DNA from: Zantedeschia hybrid cultivar
Lineage: Eukaryota > Streptophyta > Magnoliopsida > Alismatales > Araceae
Direction: 5' to 3'
Length of the DNA stretch: 64,000 nt
Assembly (NCBI GenBank): GCA_030544215.1
Contig: JARZZO010000011.1
Span: 6,372,001-6,436,000, forward strand
The notes under the pieces are model-generated. The model saw nothing but the letters and a program-made list of their open reading frames with translations, had not been told where the DNA came from and searched no databases. The position numbers were made by a program, and so were the translations under genes. Of the stretch, positions 12,601 through 24,141 are shown piece after piece (the stretch's first letter is position 1; the number at the start of each line of letters is the position of its first letter).

Positions 12601-12914
12601 TGGGAAAAAGGATCTTCCACTTAATTTGCAGGGGGCATACTTTCAGTCATCATAGTTGAGAGAGATGACAATCTTTTCTAGGATGTCAAAATGCCATACA
12701 TTATCACACATCAATTCCTATACGTTAAATTGACGTCCTTTGAGGGGTGAAGATCTTTGTAGGGGAGCAAGGACTAGAGGACATCAGCCACTGTAGTTGT
12801 CTAGTTGAGATTGATGGTATTCCTCTTGAGGGTATTAAAAATGCCATATATATACATGAAATGTCTAAAAGTCCATGAAGGCATTCGAATCAATCAAGTA
12901 GCTAGGATGGTTGG
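12601..12914. other. Spacer without visible feature
   Basis: AT-rich sequence preceding the solo LTR. The target duplication GTTGG is at 12910-12914. No gene or repeat recognised. Confidence 0.5.
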
Positions 12915-13819
12915 TGATGTAGCCGAAACTATCACGACCGGATTCCGAGGCTGGAATCCGCTGTTGGGATCCGGAGCTGGGTCGGATCGGATAAGAGGCC
13001 CGACGGGGATTCGGAAGGCGATTGAGGCGGAGACGCAGCCGAAGATCCGATGCCGAGGGTCGTCCGGTCGGATGCGGGCTAGCCTTTGAAAGGTGTGGCC
13101 GAAGTCCCTCCGGTCGAAGGGCAGCCGGTGAGGAACCGAGGTACCTTCGGGCGAGGAGAACCAGCCGGCGAACGGCGTCGAGACCGGAGGAAGAAGTCCG
13201 AGGTCGGCGGTCGAGACAGACTCGGAGAGGTCGGCGAAGATTCGAACCGAACCCCTGCGGGAGGGAAAGAAGAAGAAGAACCAGTCAGTAGGAGTCCCGG
13301 CTTCGGCCCTTAAGAATCCCCTCCGACGGTTAAGTTAGCTTCTAAAGATGATTCGATTCAGAAGTCAAAGAGATGGAAGAAGCAACTTTAATGCTTTTTT
13401 GGACTGTAGTCCTTAAGGGTCATGGAGACATACCTTTGGCAATAAATAGCGGTGTATTTATAGCGGAGGATAGAGGATGCTTAACGGTGGTAGCCGATAT
13501 AGGACTATGTTCCGGATTTATTGGTAAACCGCCATAGTGCCTAGTCCTCCCACCGGAGTGGGCCGGACACGGCTATTGGGCCGAAGGGGGTTGGGCCGCT
13601 GATGAGCCGAAGCCTACTGGGCCGAGGGCTGCTGAGCCGCTAACGGGCCGAAAGCTATTGGGCCGCTGACGGGCCGAAGAGCACTGGACTGCTTACTGGG
13701 CCGAGGGCCGCCGGGACGCTAACGGGCCGAAGGCTCTCAGGGGGCCTTTTACTGCCGCTGTTGGGCTGACCACAACGTTGGGCCTGTTTTAATGGGTCGA
13801 ATCGGATTCTGCCTCATCA
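12915..13819 (+). mobile_element. Solo LTR (family A), 905 bp, with perfect 5-bp target duplication
   Basis: It begins TGATGTAGCC and ends CTGCCTCATCA, so the tips are TGATG/CATCA. It is flanked by GTTGG on both sides (12910-12914 and 13820-13824), a perfect 5-bp target duplication as left by retrovirus-type integrases. It is GC-rich, with many 'gggccga' motifs near the 3' half. There is no primer-binding site, gag-pol or second LTR, so this is a solo LTR produced by LTR-LTR recombination. ORFs inside it are not genes. Confidence 0.88.
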
Positions 13820-13824
13820 GTTGG

Positions 13825-16800
13825 CTTGGAAGGTCACATTGGACTACGTTGGTTGAGAACCAAAACTCTCCCATTTGTTCGGCCATAGATGTGCCATGAG
13901 CTTACATCTCAGGTCTGTGGGTTTGCTTCCTTTAAAAATGGCTTGCATATGGAGTTATTGCTTGATTAGGGTATTGTTAGTTTGTGCAGAACTATATCTC
14001 TACCGAGAGGAAAATATTAAGTTTTACTTGGATTTGAATGTATCTTGATCTATATACTAGGCCAACTGAACCACGTTCCAAAAAAAAAAAAAAAAAAAAA
14101 AGGGAAAATGAAGCAGTCATCTAAGCAAGGGAGGAAGAGACCTTTGCCACATGAGGTAGAGGAAATGGAGCAGTGTAGGGAGAGAGATTTCATAGTTGAG
14201 TTGAGGACATTGGGAGGTATGTTTGCGGGGACTAAGACAACGCGAACAAGAAAGGGTCTTCGGGGCAGCAAGGTCTTGTTTGTTGGCTAGAGTTAAAAAT
14301 GGTGTTTTATATGTTTGTTTGAAATGAATTGAACCAAAGCATATCAGATTAAGAAAATAGGATAAATTACCACAAGTAGATAGTCTAAAATTCACTACTT
14401 TGACATGGTAGCAGAAATTTCCATTTCCATTTTAGTTTCTAGTTTGAAAGATGAAATGGATGTGAAAATGAGAACAACTATTTCTATTTCCCATATTTTT
14501 TGTATCTCCTAAGTCTTAGTCCGGTTTATTTCATGGATGGAGTATTTCGGATTTCTTGTTCCCATATTTCTTATTTTTAAAATAAGAAAAATTTACTTTA
14601 AGTAGAATAAGTAGCTCCTCAGAATAAATAGTTTTTACGTTTTAAGTAGAATGATTTTTACCACTTTGTTCCAAGGCGTCCGTGCCAAAAATAACGCATC
14701 CGTGGTCTTAAACTGAATAAACAAGATAACGTATCCTATTAGAGGCTTATTTCCAAAACAAGTTAGGCCTATATGGTGTTTCTATCTCCGACCTGTTTAT
14801 AGTTGACATGGATATTTGACACCAACGTTTGGTTAACGTCATCCATGATAAGCCGATCTTCATATGCATATTTATTTTTTTGTGAACTTATGCTTGAATG
14901 CAAAGATGTTGGTTGTTCCTTTGGGTTCAGTTTGATAGCCAGATTACTTGTTCAGTCATAAATAATTTGAGATTCTTTATATAAGAAAAATCCTATTTTA
15001 CTTTCGTAACTCTATTATTGTTCTCGCATTAAGGAATCGTGCAATTAAAGCAAACAAGAAGAAATACTATAGATAAGTCATCCTATTCTATTTTATTTGC
15101 CAAACAAACTGATCTCGTATTGAATAAACTGCTCCACTGTACAATGCATGCTGACGAAGACTACATTGTGGAAGCATTAAAAACTCCTATATATGCAAAG
15201 AATAATATTTACTGAACCGCATGCAAGCAGCATCAGATCGTGTGTTTATATGATCTGATCACATTTGTTTTTAATTTTTCCAACTATTTGATCAATAGGC
15301 CGAGCGGAGGTGAGCCCCCCACTTGACTTTTTTTTTAAAGAAAATTTTGTTCGTCGTTGTGCTGCCATCTGCCCAACATGATTGACTAGCAGCACATGCC
15401 TACATCACCTCATGGCAGTGCAACAAATATTAATCGTATACAAAACTTGACATGCCCAACGTCAGGAACCCCTGCCTACAAATTCAACGTTTGGCCCAAG
15501 CTTTAATTGATTAGTTAGAACAGCCGGGGGAGGGGGTTGCCTTAATTCAAGTTTGGTGGAGAGTTACTTGAAAAAGAGAGAGAGGAGAAGAAAACAGTCC
15601 TAACAGAGCTGCTCAACCGCTTGATACACATCTATTTTGTCTTGAACACATGCTTGAATGTGAGAATGCTCCTCCTAATCAATTCTAGCAAATCTAAATT
15701 CTATTAAATAAAACATTTCATCAGTGAACCAGTTAAATGGACTCGAGCATCAGAATTAAGGGCATGCACACAAAAGGTTCCCTTTCCTTCCATACAAGGC
15801 AAGAAATAAAATGAAAAGAGAAATACTTGCTGCAAAGTGAGCGGCTCGCGTGTAATCGGATCATGTACTTGCACGATCTGATGGTTTGAATGGCGAGAGC
15901 GCGTGATTCTTTTTCTTTAATATTTTTACCATTTGATTAAAGATATGATATATGAAGGCCAAGATGACAAGGTTCCTTAATTTTTCTGAAAATGAAAAAA
16001 AAATTGAGTACTACTTGGCAGCCACACATGGATTTGTGATACCCATATATTACAGCAAGTCTTTCTCAAATAAAAATTAACAACTACTATTTAGCAGTCA
16101 CTATGGGCTCTAAGCCCGTGTGAGCATTAGGCTTGTCGCTTTTTTGATGGTATTTGCACAGCAAGAAGCCTAGCAAAGCAAGGTCAAGTTATTTTCCTTG
16201 TGGGTAGACCCCCTTATGCACCCACAGACAAACAAGTGGGAAGCTTCTCATTTAGGCAATGATAAGTAGCTAGGTTGGCTAACCGAGTGTTTGCATTCTA
16301 GAATAAATGTTTCTATGAATATTAAATATTATTATTAATAATAAGTTTGTGGTTATATTGTATTCATTTTTCCTCTTTATTATATCGTATTAATTTTGAT
16401 ATTTATAAGTTGAAAATTTCTATAGCCATTATGACAAATCTTATATATATATCCCTGCGTTAAATATTTAATTCCGGTCGTAAGAGCCTCAAATCTCTCT
16501 CTTCTTTTCCTCTTTCATCACTAACTTTCTCTCCTTCCATTCAGCTGTAGTTTTCTTTTTATCGACCCACATCAATCACAATATTTGTGTTCTAGACTCT
16601 AAAATTATTTACATTAAAGATAACATTAGATTAAACCGAATACCTCAAATCAAATGGAATATAAGACATGGACAACGCGCAAAAATTAGGAAGTTTAAAT
16701 CTCATAGCCTGTATCAGTCATAACAGGCGAACAATTACTTGGACTTGGTGGGTTTGGTGGGCCTGCTCGCATGTTACAGTGCAGAAGAATCGATAGACTT

Positions 16801-16855
16801 GGGAAGAGAGTGATAATACTTAGCATGCATGCAGATGGTGCTTTGAATCTTTGAG
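13825..16855. other. Gene-free spacer
   Basis: Contains an A run at 14079-14101 followed by a 60-codon open stretch on the + strand with no recognisable family. The rest (14300-16850) is AT-rich sequence without supported genes or clear repeats. Confidence 0.5.
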
Positions 16856-16965
16856 GGTCATTTGGTTTGATGAGAAATTTTATAAAACATTATATTTTGA
16901 CAAGATACCGTAAAATATTATATATATATATATTATATAGTATTTTACGTCAAATCAAATAACAC
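16856..16965. mobile_element. Short MITE-like inverted repeat
   Basis: The left tip 'gtcatttggtttgatg' and right tip 'gtcaaatcaaataacac' are inverted copies around a TA-rich centre containing 'ccgtaaaatattat'. About 110 bp, non-coding. Confidence 0.45.
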
Positions 16966-17345
16966 TTTGATGTAATGGGGGCTGTGTCCCCTTGGCAAAA
17001 GCAGGGTTTGAGGATGCACGTGAATTCTAGTCAAATAGAGGAGGGAACTGAATGGTGTGTAGAAGGGATAAGATAGCAGAGGATGCATAGACCCACCAAT
17101 AAAACTGACTGAAATGGGTGGGAAGTAAATTTAGGAACACAAAGGGAACGCCAAAAAGTGGCAAACCAGACCCACCAATAAGGACGACAGAAACAGTTCA
17201 TGAACACGTGGAGTAATGAGGACCATCCAGGACCCCCCCCCCCCACACACATCAGAAAAACTTGGTGGCAGCTGCGGGTATAAGTTTTGGATTGCACCTT
17301 CTCTATGAAGCTGGTTGGTTTCCACACGTGTGTGTATATATATAT

Positions 17346-17920
17346 ATAGGTAGTGGCGGACGTAAGAATTTTATCCAGTGGGGTCACCGAGATTAAATAC
17401 CGCGGGTCAAATTGAAGGAGGGGCAGCAAGAATGCAAAGGGGTCGAATTCGGTGTCGATCTAAGATAGATCCATGACTGTATCCGTTAACTTATCAATTT
17501 AAAAATATTATTCGCTAACGATCCTACAAGTTAATAATCGATCGGATAATTAAATCTTAGCATACCATATATATGTGGTAAAAAAAAAGTGTATTCATTA
17601 CCTTAATCACTATGAATGTCGATTTGAAAAGATAATTCGTTAATTGACCTATAAACTAATGATCGATTGAATACTCAGGTTATCGATCAACTAACATTTG
17701 CATCGTAGGACAACAATGATGTTTACTTAGACTGAACGATTTATTTGAAAGATACGGACGGGCAAAGGGATTGGACCGCTGGGCCAAAGTCTAATGGGTC
17801 CTGCGAGTGGGTCAATGAGGTCCTAGAGCACCTTGGCCTGAACTGGATTGTGGAATTGTAAAAATCCAGTGCGGTCCTGGGACCCCACTGCCTACATACT
17901 AGATCCGCCACTGTATATAG
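17346..17920. mobile_element. TIR element with TAGTGGCGGA tips, nested family B repeat inside
   Basis: The left end 'ggtagtggcggacgt' pairs with the right end 'gatccgccactgtatat'. The next bases ('ccagtggggtc' and 'gaccccactg') also pair, so the inverted repeats reach about 50 bp imperfectly. The interior 17430-17700 carries the family B sequence, suggesting nested insertion. Non-coding. Confidence 0.55.
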
Positions 17921-18980
17921 GTCCGTATCTCTGTCATTGGAAGACATAAATTCCCCTCTATTATGAAAAAAAAAAGGTTCTAATATCTCATTTAATTAGT
18001 AAAATACTAACTTTGATATTAATATTTTGAGGCATATAATAGTAATATTGAAATTAATATTCGAGGAATGCAGAAAAGAGGACAGAACGAGAAAAAAAGG
18101 GTTAGAGGTGGAGAATTAATGGAGAGGAGAAGATTTGAGGCTCTTAAGAAATAAATTTTGATTTTTTTAACATAAGTTCAAACTTGTACTAAATCTATTG
18201 TTAAAATATGTTTTTACTGAAGATGAATATTAATATTGATAGAACATAACTAAATACCTACTATTAATTTACTATTAATAGTAAATATTTAGACTGATAA
18301 TCATAGAGTTATCGAACATAGCAACTAAACACACTGTTAACTAGTGAATATTCTCAAATCTAACTACTAGAGAGAGCTCTTCTGTAACAAAGGTTATACA
18401 GTCTATGTGGTGCCATGGGGGATTCAGTATCTAAAACTAATTCTATCATTAACAGAAACCATACTCTCTATCTCCTCCCTCACTAATTTCTATCTTTTCT
18501 TCCTTAGAACCGGTATATTTTCTAAAATTCTGTAGATTGAGACCATTTGCTTCACTTTCTCTTTGATTATTAATTTATGTTCCACTTCATTCTACTAGTC
18601 TTCCCATTGTAGTAAGAGGGAAGTGAAGATGGAATATATAGAAAGAAGATTCTTAGTTTTTAAAAATTCTTGAGTAATGAAATCAAGTAGAATAGCATTG
18701 ATGTAATGAAATTGAACTAGATGATCTCAATAAAAAATCCACATATTTTTTTTTTAATAATAATAATCCATGTATGATCAAATATATAGTAGCTGTAATA
18801 CGTCAACAATTCACAGATCATATATCAAGTGTTCATGCAGTAGATAACTTATCCTATGATCAAACATATCATTTGCAGTTATATATTCACAATTTCACGA
18901 GTCTCACCAAATAACAAAAACTGACACATAGAAATTAAGTTTATACGTAGTATTCTAAGTTTCCAACCACATAATTCTCA
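17921..18980. other. Spacer downstream of the PMEI gene
   Basis: AT-rich sequence without recognisable genes. The last few hundred bases before 19020 are probably the 3' UTR and downstream region of the minus-strand PMEI gene. Confidence 0.45.
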
Positions 18981-19019
18981 CAAGCGTGACGTCCATATCC
19001 GGCGGCGGCGGCGGAGACA

Positions 19020-19709
19020 TCACCGTCGCTGCCCCACCAGGCTGTTCAACAACGCCAGCGTGTTGCTCGTGTACTGCTCCGCCAGCTCCACCCGCTTCCT
19101 CACGTCCTCCTTCACCGACCAACCCCCCGCCGCCGGGGTGGCCGCGGCGCCAACGTCGCCTTCCGTGGGCGGTGCTACCGCCTCGAACCCGTCAGTGCAT
19201 GTGTCCTCGTACGTCATGGCGGCGCTCATCCACGTCTGGGCGTTGCTCACCCGCCACGCCACCTCCGTGCCCTCCGCCGACGGCAGCATTCCCAGCTCTC
19301 CCGCCGCCTGCCGGGTGAGGTCGGCGGCGTTGTCCAGGGACTCGGCACAGTCCCGCAGCGCTGCCGCCGTGCGGGGGTCCGTCGCCCGGTGGGCGAGGGC
19401 GCTGCGGAGGGCGGCGACGTAGGAGTGGACGGCCTGGACCGTGGCTAGGGTGACGTTGGCGGCGGCGAGGGCGAGCTGGGTGGGGTCCCTGTCGACGGCG
19501 CCGGCGTAGCCGGCGAGGGAGGAGTAGCAGAGGGAGGGGTAGAGGGTGGAGTTGCAGCTCCGGCGGATGAACTCGGTGGAGTTCTGGGGCAGGAGGGCAG
19601 GGGCAGGGGCGGGGGCTGGCGCCGCGGTGGGTCCGTACGCTGGGGCGTGGGGTAGCTGGGCGGTCGCCGTCGTCATCACCAGGAGCAGGAGGAGCCCTGC
19701 GGCTGCCAT
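19020..19709 (-). CDS. Invertase/pectin methylesterase inhibitor (PMEI) domain protein
   Basis: Intronless, 229 residues. It belongs to the plant family that inhibits pectin methylesterases or invertases in the apoplast; which target applies cannot be told from sequence. Residues 1-17 form a signal peptide (MAAAGLLLLLVMTTATAQ). A Pro/Ala-rich linker follows (about 19-41), then the four-helix PMEI domain (about 43-224). The four conserved cysteines are C52, C61, C121 and C171, as expected for the two family disulfides. The end SNTLALLNSLV is typical of the last helix. The gene is strongly GC-rich, which creates several overlapping open frames on the other strand that I regard as shadows. A TATA-like TATAAAAGAG on the minus strand at 19923-19932 and a CT tract at 19737-19771 precede the ATG. 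Length is normal and no defect is seen. Confidence 0.92.
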   Translation of the reverse strand: MAAAGLLLLLVMTTATAQLPHAPAYGPTAAPAPAPAPALLPQNSTEFIRRSCNSTLYPSLCYSSLAGYAGAVDRDPTQLALAAANVTLATVQAVHSYVAALRSALAHRATDPRTAAALRDCAESLDNAADLTRQAAGELGMLPSAEGTEVAWRVSNAQTWMSAAMTYEDTCTDGFEAVAPPTEGDVGAAATPAAGGWSVKEDVRKRVELAEQYTSNTLALLNSLVGQRR

Positions 19710-19734
19710 CTCTCTGGTCTGTTCAGCTGCTGTT

Positions 19735-19736
<2 letters not shown>

Positions 19737-19771
<35 letters not shown>
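19737..19771. repeat. (GA/CT)n microsatellite in probable PMEI 5' UTR
   Basis: About 17 GA units on the + strand, reading CT on the sense strand of the PMEI gene, starting 28 bp upstream of its ATG. Confidence 0.9.
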
Positions 19772-19774
<3 letters not shown>

Positions 19775-19922
19775 GTGGGAGGGGGTTAGCTGGGAGCTCT
19801 CTAACGGGAGAGAGGTGGAGATCGTGGGGGAAATCTTAAAGAAGGGCAACCTGCTGTGTGGAAATTACCAAAATGTCTGCAGTGAAGGGGGAATTGCATG
19901 TCACTTGGACCTTCCTGAGATA

Positions 19923-19932
19923 CTCTTTTATA
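19923..19932 (-). promoter_or_regulatory. Putative TATA box of the PMEI gene
   Basis: Minus-strand TATAAAAGAG, about 215 bp upstream of the ATG. Transcription would then start near 19895-19900 and the CT tract would lie in the leader. Inferred from motif and position only. Confidence 0.5.
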
Positions 19933-19939
19933 ATTGAGA

Positions 19940-21360
19940 TATTTCTGTGCATCTCAATTACTTAAATTTGGTTTTTATTGAAATATTTTCTGTGTTATTC
20001 CAAGTAGTTATATTTAGGATTTTTTTTAAGTTTTTGGTTCTTGTAATCTACTAAATTAATTAACTGTGAAAAACTTCCCCACAATTTCTCTATTGATTTA
20101 TAACTTTTCAAAATCTTGGGTTATTTGATAAACATCAATAAAAGTGAGATTATAGAGGGTTTTTACCAAATAAAGAGAGTGTGGATAGTTTTCTCAAGAC
20201 TGAATAGATTACAGAGACAAAAAATTTTAAAAGTTCTTGTATATATTATAATGGCCTTTTTATTATGATTATCGTAGAATACTCGACTCACAGCGACAAT
20301 GAGGAGAGTACCTTAAATATTGCCATGTTGGATGAAACTTAAGAAAACACGAATAGATTTGTCGTAAATTTACTTATCATAAACATATTTATTTTAAACT
20401 CATGTTTGATTGTTTTGCATAAATTTAAAGAAGTTTATGATAAATATGAGAACGATTCATATGTAAACTAGCTCTTAACAGGTTTGTGAAAAACAAGCTG
20501 TTTTTAGTTTATGGTCAACTCATGTGAATTTATGATAAATCTATTTTTGTAACATCTAACTTAAGATTACGATAGAAAATATGTTTATCGTAAATGTAAA
20601 TGTATTTATATTTGCATCCAAATAGAGCCTATATGTTAGAGAATACTTATAGCTAGCATCACCCACTTCAAAAATTATAGTCGAAGATAGGGCTGCAGTT
20701 TAGATCTGACCGGCTTCTATTGTGATCAAACCTACTCCAACTCATGGAGATTCTCTCCGGACCACTACTTGTAATCAAACTCTCTTCAACTCGAATCTGA
20801 TCCAGCAAAACCAATTTCCCAATCCAACTTGCTCCTAACCCGCTTTAGGGTACTTAATTAACTTGACCTACGTTCCTAATCTAATTAATTAGATGAATTC
20901 TATTTGAACCATCAATGATATATTTAAAATCAAGTAATGTTTAAAAGATTGGACACTAATAAAGTGAACATAAGTCCAAGTCCTCTCTCTTCTAAGGAGA
21001 GGGCTTTCTTGCCGGTGGATAAGTGTACGGGCGACTGAAATGTACTGTAAGCATACGATGACATGACAGATGCTGTTACCGAAGGTGCAATTCTTCGTCA
21101 AAGGAAAATGTGCAATTAATTAAATTAATGTTGACAGGAGAAAGCATATGTTTCTAATGCATGCTTTCGGTCCTCCTCAGATAACCTTTGGAACCGTCTA
21201 AATCCTTTTTATACGTAACTTTTGGACATGACCCGGCGGTGATGGGTTCCATTACATATGGATATTCCGGGGTCATTTGAAATAAAATGTTGTAAAATAT
21301 GAATTTTAAGATTATCAATCTTAAAATTGATGAGAGAAAATGCAACCTTAATTTACAAGT
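19940..21360. other. Spacer upstream of the PMEI gene
   Basis: AT-rich. No gene recognised. The region at 20690-20880 has 'ccaactcatgg' and 'cccaatccaactt' motifs like those of the hAT-type dispersed repeats. Confidence 0.4.
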
Positions 21361-21664
21361 CTAGGGCCGTGTTTGACGCAACTTCCATTTAGAAGCACTT
21401 TTATATTTCTATTTAGTTATTTTTTATGGAAGTCGTTGAATCTTGAAAGTCATTTGTGTGATATTTTACTTGTATTTTGACTTTCAACCAAAAGTTACAA
21501 GGAAAGAGTTTTCAATATTAGAAAAAAAAGTGATGTTGCTATTAAAAAGTTGATTTTGATAAAAAAATTAAATTTAGTTATAACCTCTCACCATCAACTC
21601 ATTCAATATAAGAAGTGGAAGTCAAAAGTAATTTTCAATAGAAGTTTTGCTAAACACGTCCTAG
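21361..21664. mobile_element. MITE-like element with CTAGGRCSTGTTT tips
   Basis: The left end 'ctagggccgtgtttgac' and right end 'gctaaacacgtcctag' are inverted copies. 'gcaacttccattt' and 'tagaagttttgc' extend the pairing. A relative lies at 54719-55013. About 300 bp, non-coding. Confidence 0.6.
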
Positions 21665-22655
21665 ATTTTTCCAGTATTGTATTGTTGTCGAGGGAACTCA
21701 GTCAGTAACCACTCTAGGGATACCAAGTGTAAAATAGATTTGTCATTCGAGATGTGTGTCCCATCGCAACCTATCACTTTTTTTGTTCTCAATTTTTCCA
21801 ATTTTCTGATATAATCCACAACATTTAAAAATGAGAAAGCTGCCCGCAAAGAGGTTGTGGTCCGCACGGAGTTGGCCGGTGGGACCCACCGGAGTTGGTG
21901 CACACCTTATCGTGAAGGAAACGTCGCGGGCCGTCCATACACGGATTCTTCCATGTGGAAGTTTCCCCGGCAACGAACCAGATATTACGGATGGAATTCC
22001 CTACTTTAATGGACGGACAGAGTGCAGCAGCAACCTTGTTTGTTTTGAAGGGCAAAGGCTTGGCCCCTTCAGGTGTTCATCCAGCCTGGGAAATAGCAAT
22101 GGAGGTGAGTTGGGAGGAGTACAAATTAAGAGTTTTAATGAGGTCTATATATATATAAGAGAAGTGTCAAAATGTGATTTGCTGCAGTATGTGCATTACT
22201 GTTTTCGACATCATTTCTACATTTATAAAAATAAAAAAAAAGTATATAAACTTTTAAATATTCAATTATTTTTCTTAAGGTTAATTTTCATTTTTTAGAA
22301 GTTTATTTTGACTTCTTGATCTTGCTCGATAATGAAAATCAATTTTAGCTGTTCATTTGAGTAGATGCAAATCTCACTTTCAAAAAATCATAAAACATAG
22401 TTAAAAATAGAAAATTGGTCAAATTGCTCCTAGGATTGTTACCTTCCCTTGGAATTTTAGTATTCATAATCAATTTATGTATGTACAATCGGAAGACTAA
22501 GTTCGAGTGCTTCACGATCGGACGGTGAAACTTAAACCTAAAGGGACGAAATCTTTCTTACGAGGGATAATTAAATATTTAAAAATTATTATAAGTTTTA
22601 TTTTTTATAATACGAGGATGAGATCGAAATTAACCGTATGTACTGTAGCAACTGC
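21665..22655. other. Spacer with GC-richer patch, no supported gene
   Basis: The patch at 21840-22110 is open on both strands (155 codons on the +), but I recognise no protein and no codon pattern that would support it. Confidence 0.4.
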
Positions 22656-23490
22656 TAGGGGTGTTTACGGTTCGGTTTGATTTAGAAGCGAAAATTTATA
22701 AACCAAACCGACTCGAATCACTAACGTAAACCGAACTACAAAAATTCGGTTTGTCTCGATTCGGGTCGGTTCAAACCGTAAAGCGGCAGCATCCTCAAAA
22801 TAAGACATTTGCATAAGAGGTCTAAGTATTTATAAAATTTTCCAACTTGCTATTTCAGTTGGTGTCAGATGTAGGACTATACACTGTTCTTTCGCATCCA
22901 ACCCCAACCACTTCTCTTATACAGGGCGCTTTGTCTCCCCTTTTCCTTTAATCCTACATTGGAAATGACAGGAAGATGAGGAGGACACGAGTGTTACAAA
23001 TATAGGTCTACCGCTGGGACCGTTCATTCACACTCACCCAGACACTTCTCATACACGCAGGGCACTTCGTCTTCCTCTTTTCTTTAATTGTGCATTGGAA
23101 ATGAGTGGGAAGATGAGGATGACAAAGTGTCATAAATAGACATCTGCTGCTGGGACGCCCAAGGTGGGTCTTATAATTCATAAATGTACCGGCCTGTTAG
23201 GAATGCCCAAGCTGGGCTGCACCGTGGGGTGAGCCACAGGCCAAACAACTTTTAACAAAGAATAATACATGCACAGCTGATACACGAACTTAAATTTAAT
23301 ATTAAAATTTCGGTTCAAACGGTTTGGTTCGGCTTATACGGGTTCAAGGATGGAGAAATCGAACCAAATCGAACTAGTTTCTAAACCAGACCAAACTTTT
23401 GATTCGGTTTGATTCGGTTTGATTATTCGGATTGAACTAAATAGTGAACATCGAACTTGTTTCAGAGTGTACGTAAACCTGTGAAATTTT
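22656..23490. mobile_element. hAT-like repeat with GGTTCGGTTTG motifs, internally interrupted
   Basis: The left part (22656-22790) starts 'taggggtgtttacggttcgg' and the right part (23310-23490) ends 'gtgtacgtaaacctg'. Both are built of 'ttcggtttg' motifs in inverted arrangement. The middle (about 22795-23280) is unrelated and contains a 128-bp tandem duplication, so it may be a later insertion or captured sequence. Confidence 0.5.
22900..23158 (+). repeat. Two-copy tandem repeat of about 128 bp
   Basis: 22900-23030 and 23031-23158 share 'cacttctc', 'cagggc', 'cattggaaatga' and 'gctgggac' in the same order. Diverged copies inside the interrupted hAT-like element. Confidence 0.6.
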
Positions 23491-23645
23491 GTTCAAACTC
23501 ATTCATTTAACCTATGTAGATGTCAAGACAAATTCTTATTGAACCTTCTCTTACATGTGACTCCAATAGCCCTCTTAACCTGTGTAAATGTCAAGACAAA
23601 TTCTTATTGAACCTGCTATCACAGTTGACTCCAATAGCTCTTTTT

Positions 23646-23703
23646 CTCTCTCTCTCTCTCTCTCTCTCTGTGCGTGTGTGTGTGTGTGGGGGGGGGGGGG
23701 GGG
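23646..23703. repeat. Compound CT / GT / poly-G low-complexity tract
   Basis: Runs of CT, then GT, then about 16 G. ORFs across it are artefacts of low complexity. Confidence 0.9.
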
Positions 23704-23987
23704 ACGGTGATGGGTACAAGGCATCTCCAGCTGCACATAAACTAGAGACAAACCCAGCTGACCCAACCGCTCGTCGGATGCAAGGGAGAAGACGCTAGGT
23801 GAGACAACAAGAACTTGGCGTTTCAGCCAGCAACAGAAGCATCCACACCTCTCATGCATGGCTCATATCTATCACGTAGTGATCTGTACATACCAACAGA
23901 TGGGCTTCCTTCCCATCGCTAGCGATTGAATGATCCTGGCTAGCTTGGGTTTCTTCCACCTTATGATTGTGAGAAGAAAGAAAACCG

Positions 23988-24141
23988 AAGTGTGGCTGCA
24001 AATCGGTTAGGCCGTATCGAATTGCTCGACTACAAAGTCTAAAACCTAAGTATGGGTGCAAATGGGTTAGGCCCGATCGAATTGCTCGACTACAAAGTCT
24101 AAAACCTAAGTATGGCTGCAAATTGGTTAGGCCGGATCGAA
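23988..24141 (+). repeat. 60-bp tandem repeat, about 2.6 copies
   Basis: Units begin at 23988, 24048 and 24108, each opening 'aagtrtggstgcaaa' and containing 'gaattgctcgactacaaagt' in the first two. The copies differ at only a few bases, so the duplication is fairly recent. The 60-bp period keeps a minus-strand frame open, but I see no gene. Confidence 0.85.

Noticed and set aside
13225..13265. tRNA-like 'gattcgaaccgaaccc' stretch (also reverse at 42722-42740)
   Set aside because: Resembles a T-arm by chance inside the solo LTR; no acceptor stem or cloverleaf can be built.
12985..13313. Arg/Glu-rich open frames of 75-94 codons
   Set aside because: They lie wholly inside the 12915-13819 solo LTR with a perfect target duplication. 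The composition reflects its GC-rich motif repeats.
14045..14290. 81-codon Lys-rich frame after a poly-A run
   Set aside because: The Lys run is the A tract itself; the rest has no family match that I recognise. A processed insertion was considered, but no target duplication was seen.
18986..19422. Plus-strand open frames of 110-120 codons
   Set aside because: Antisense shadows of the GC-rich PMEI coding sequence, which has signal peptide and cysteine evidence on the minus strand.
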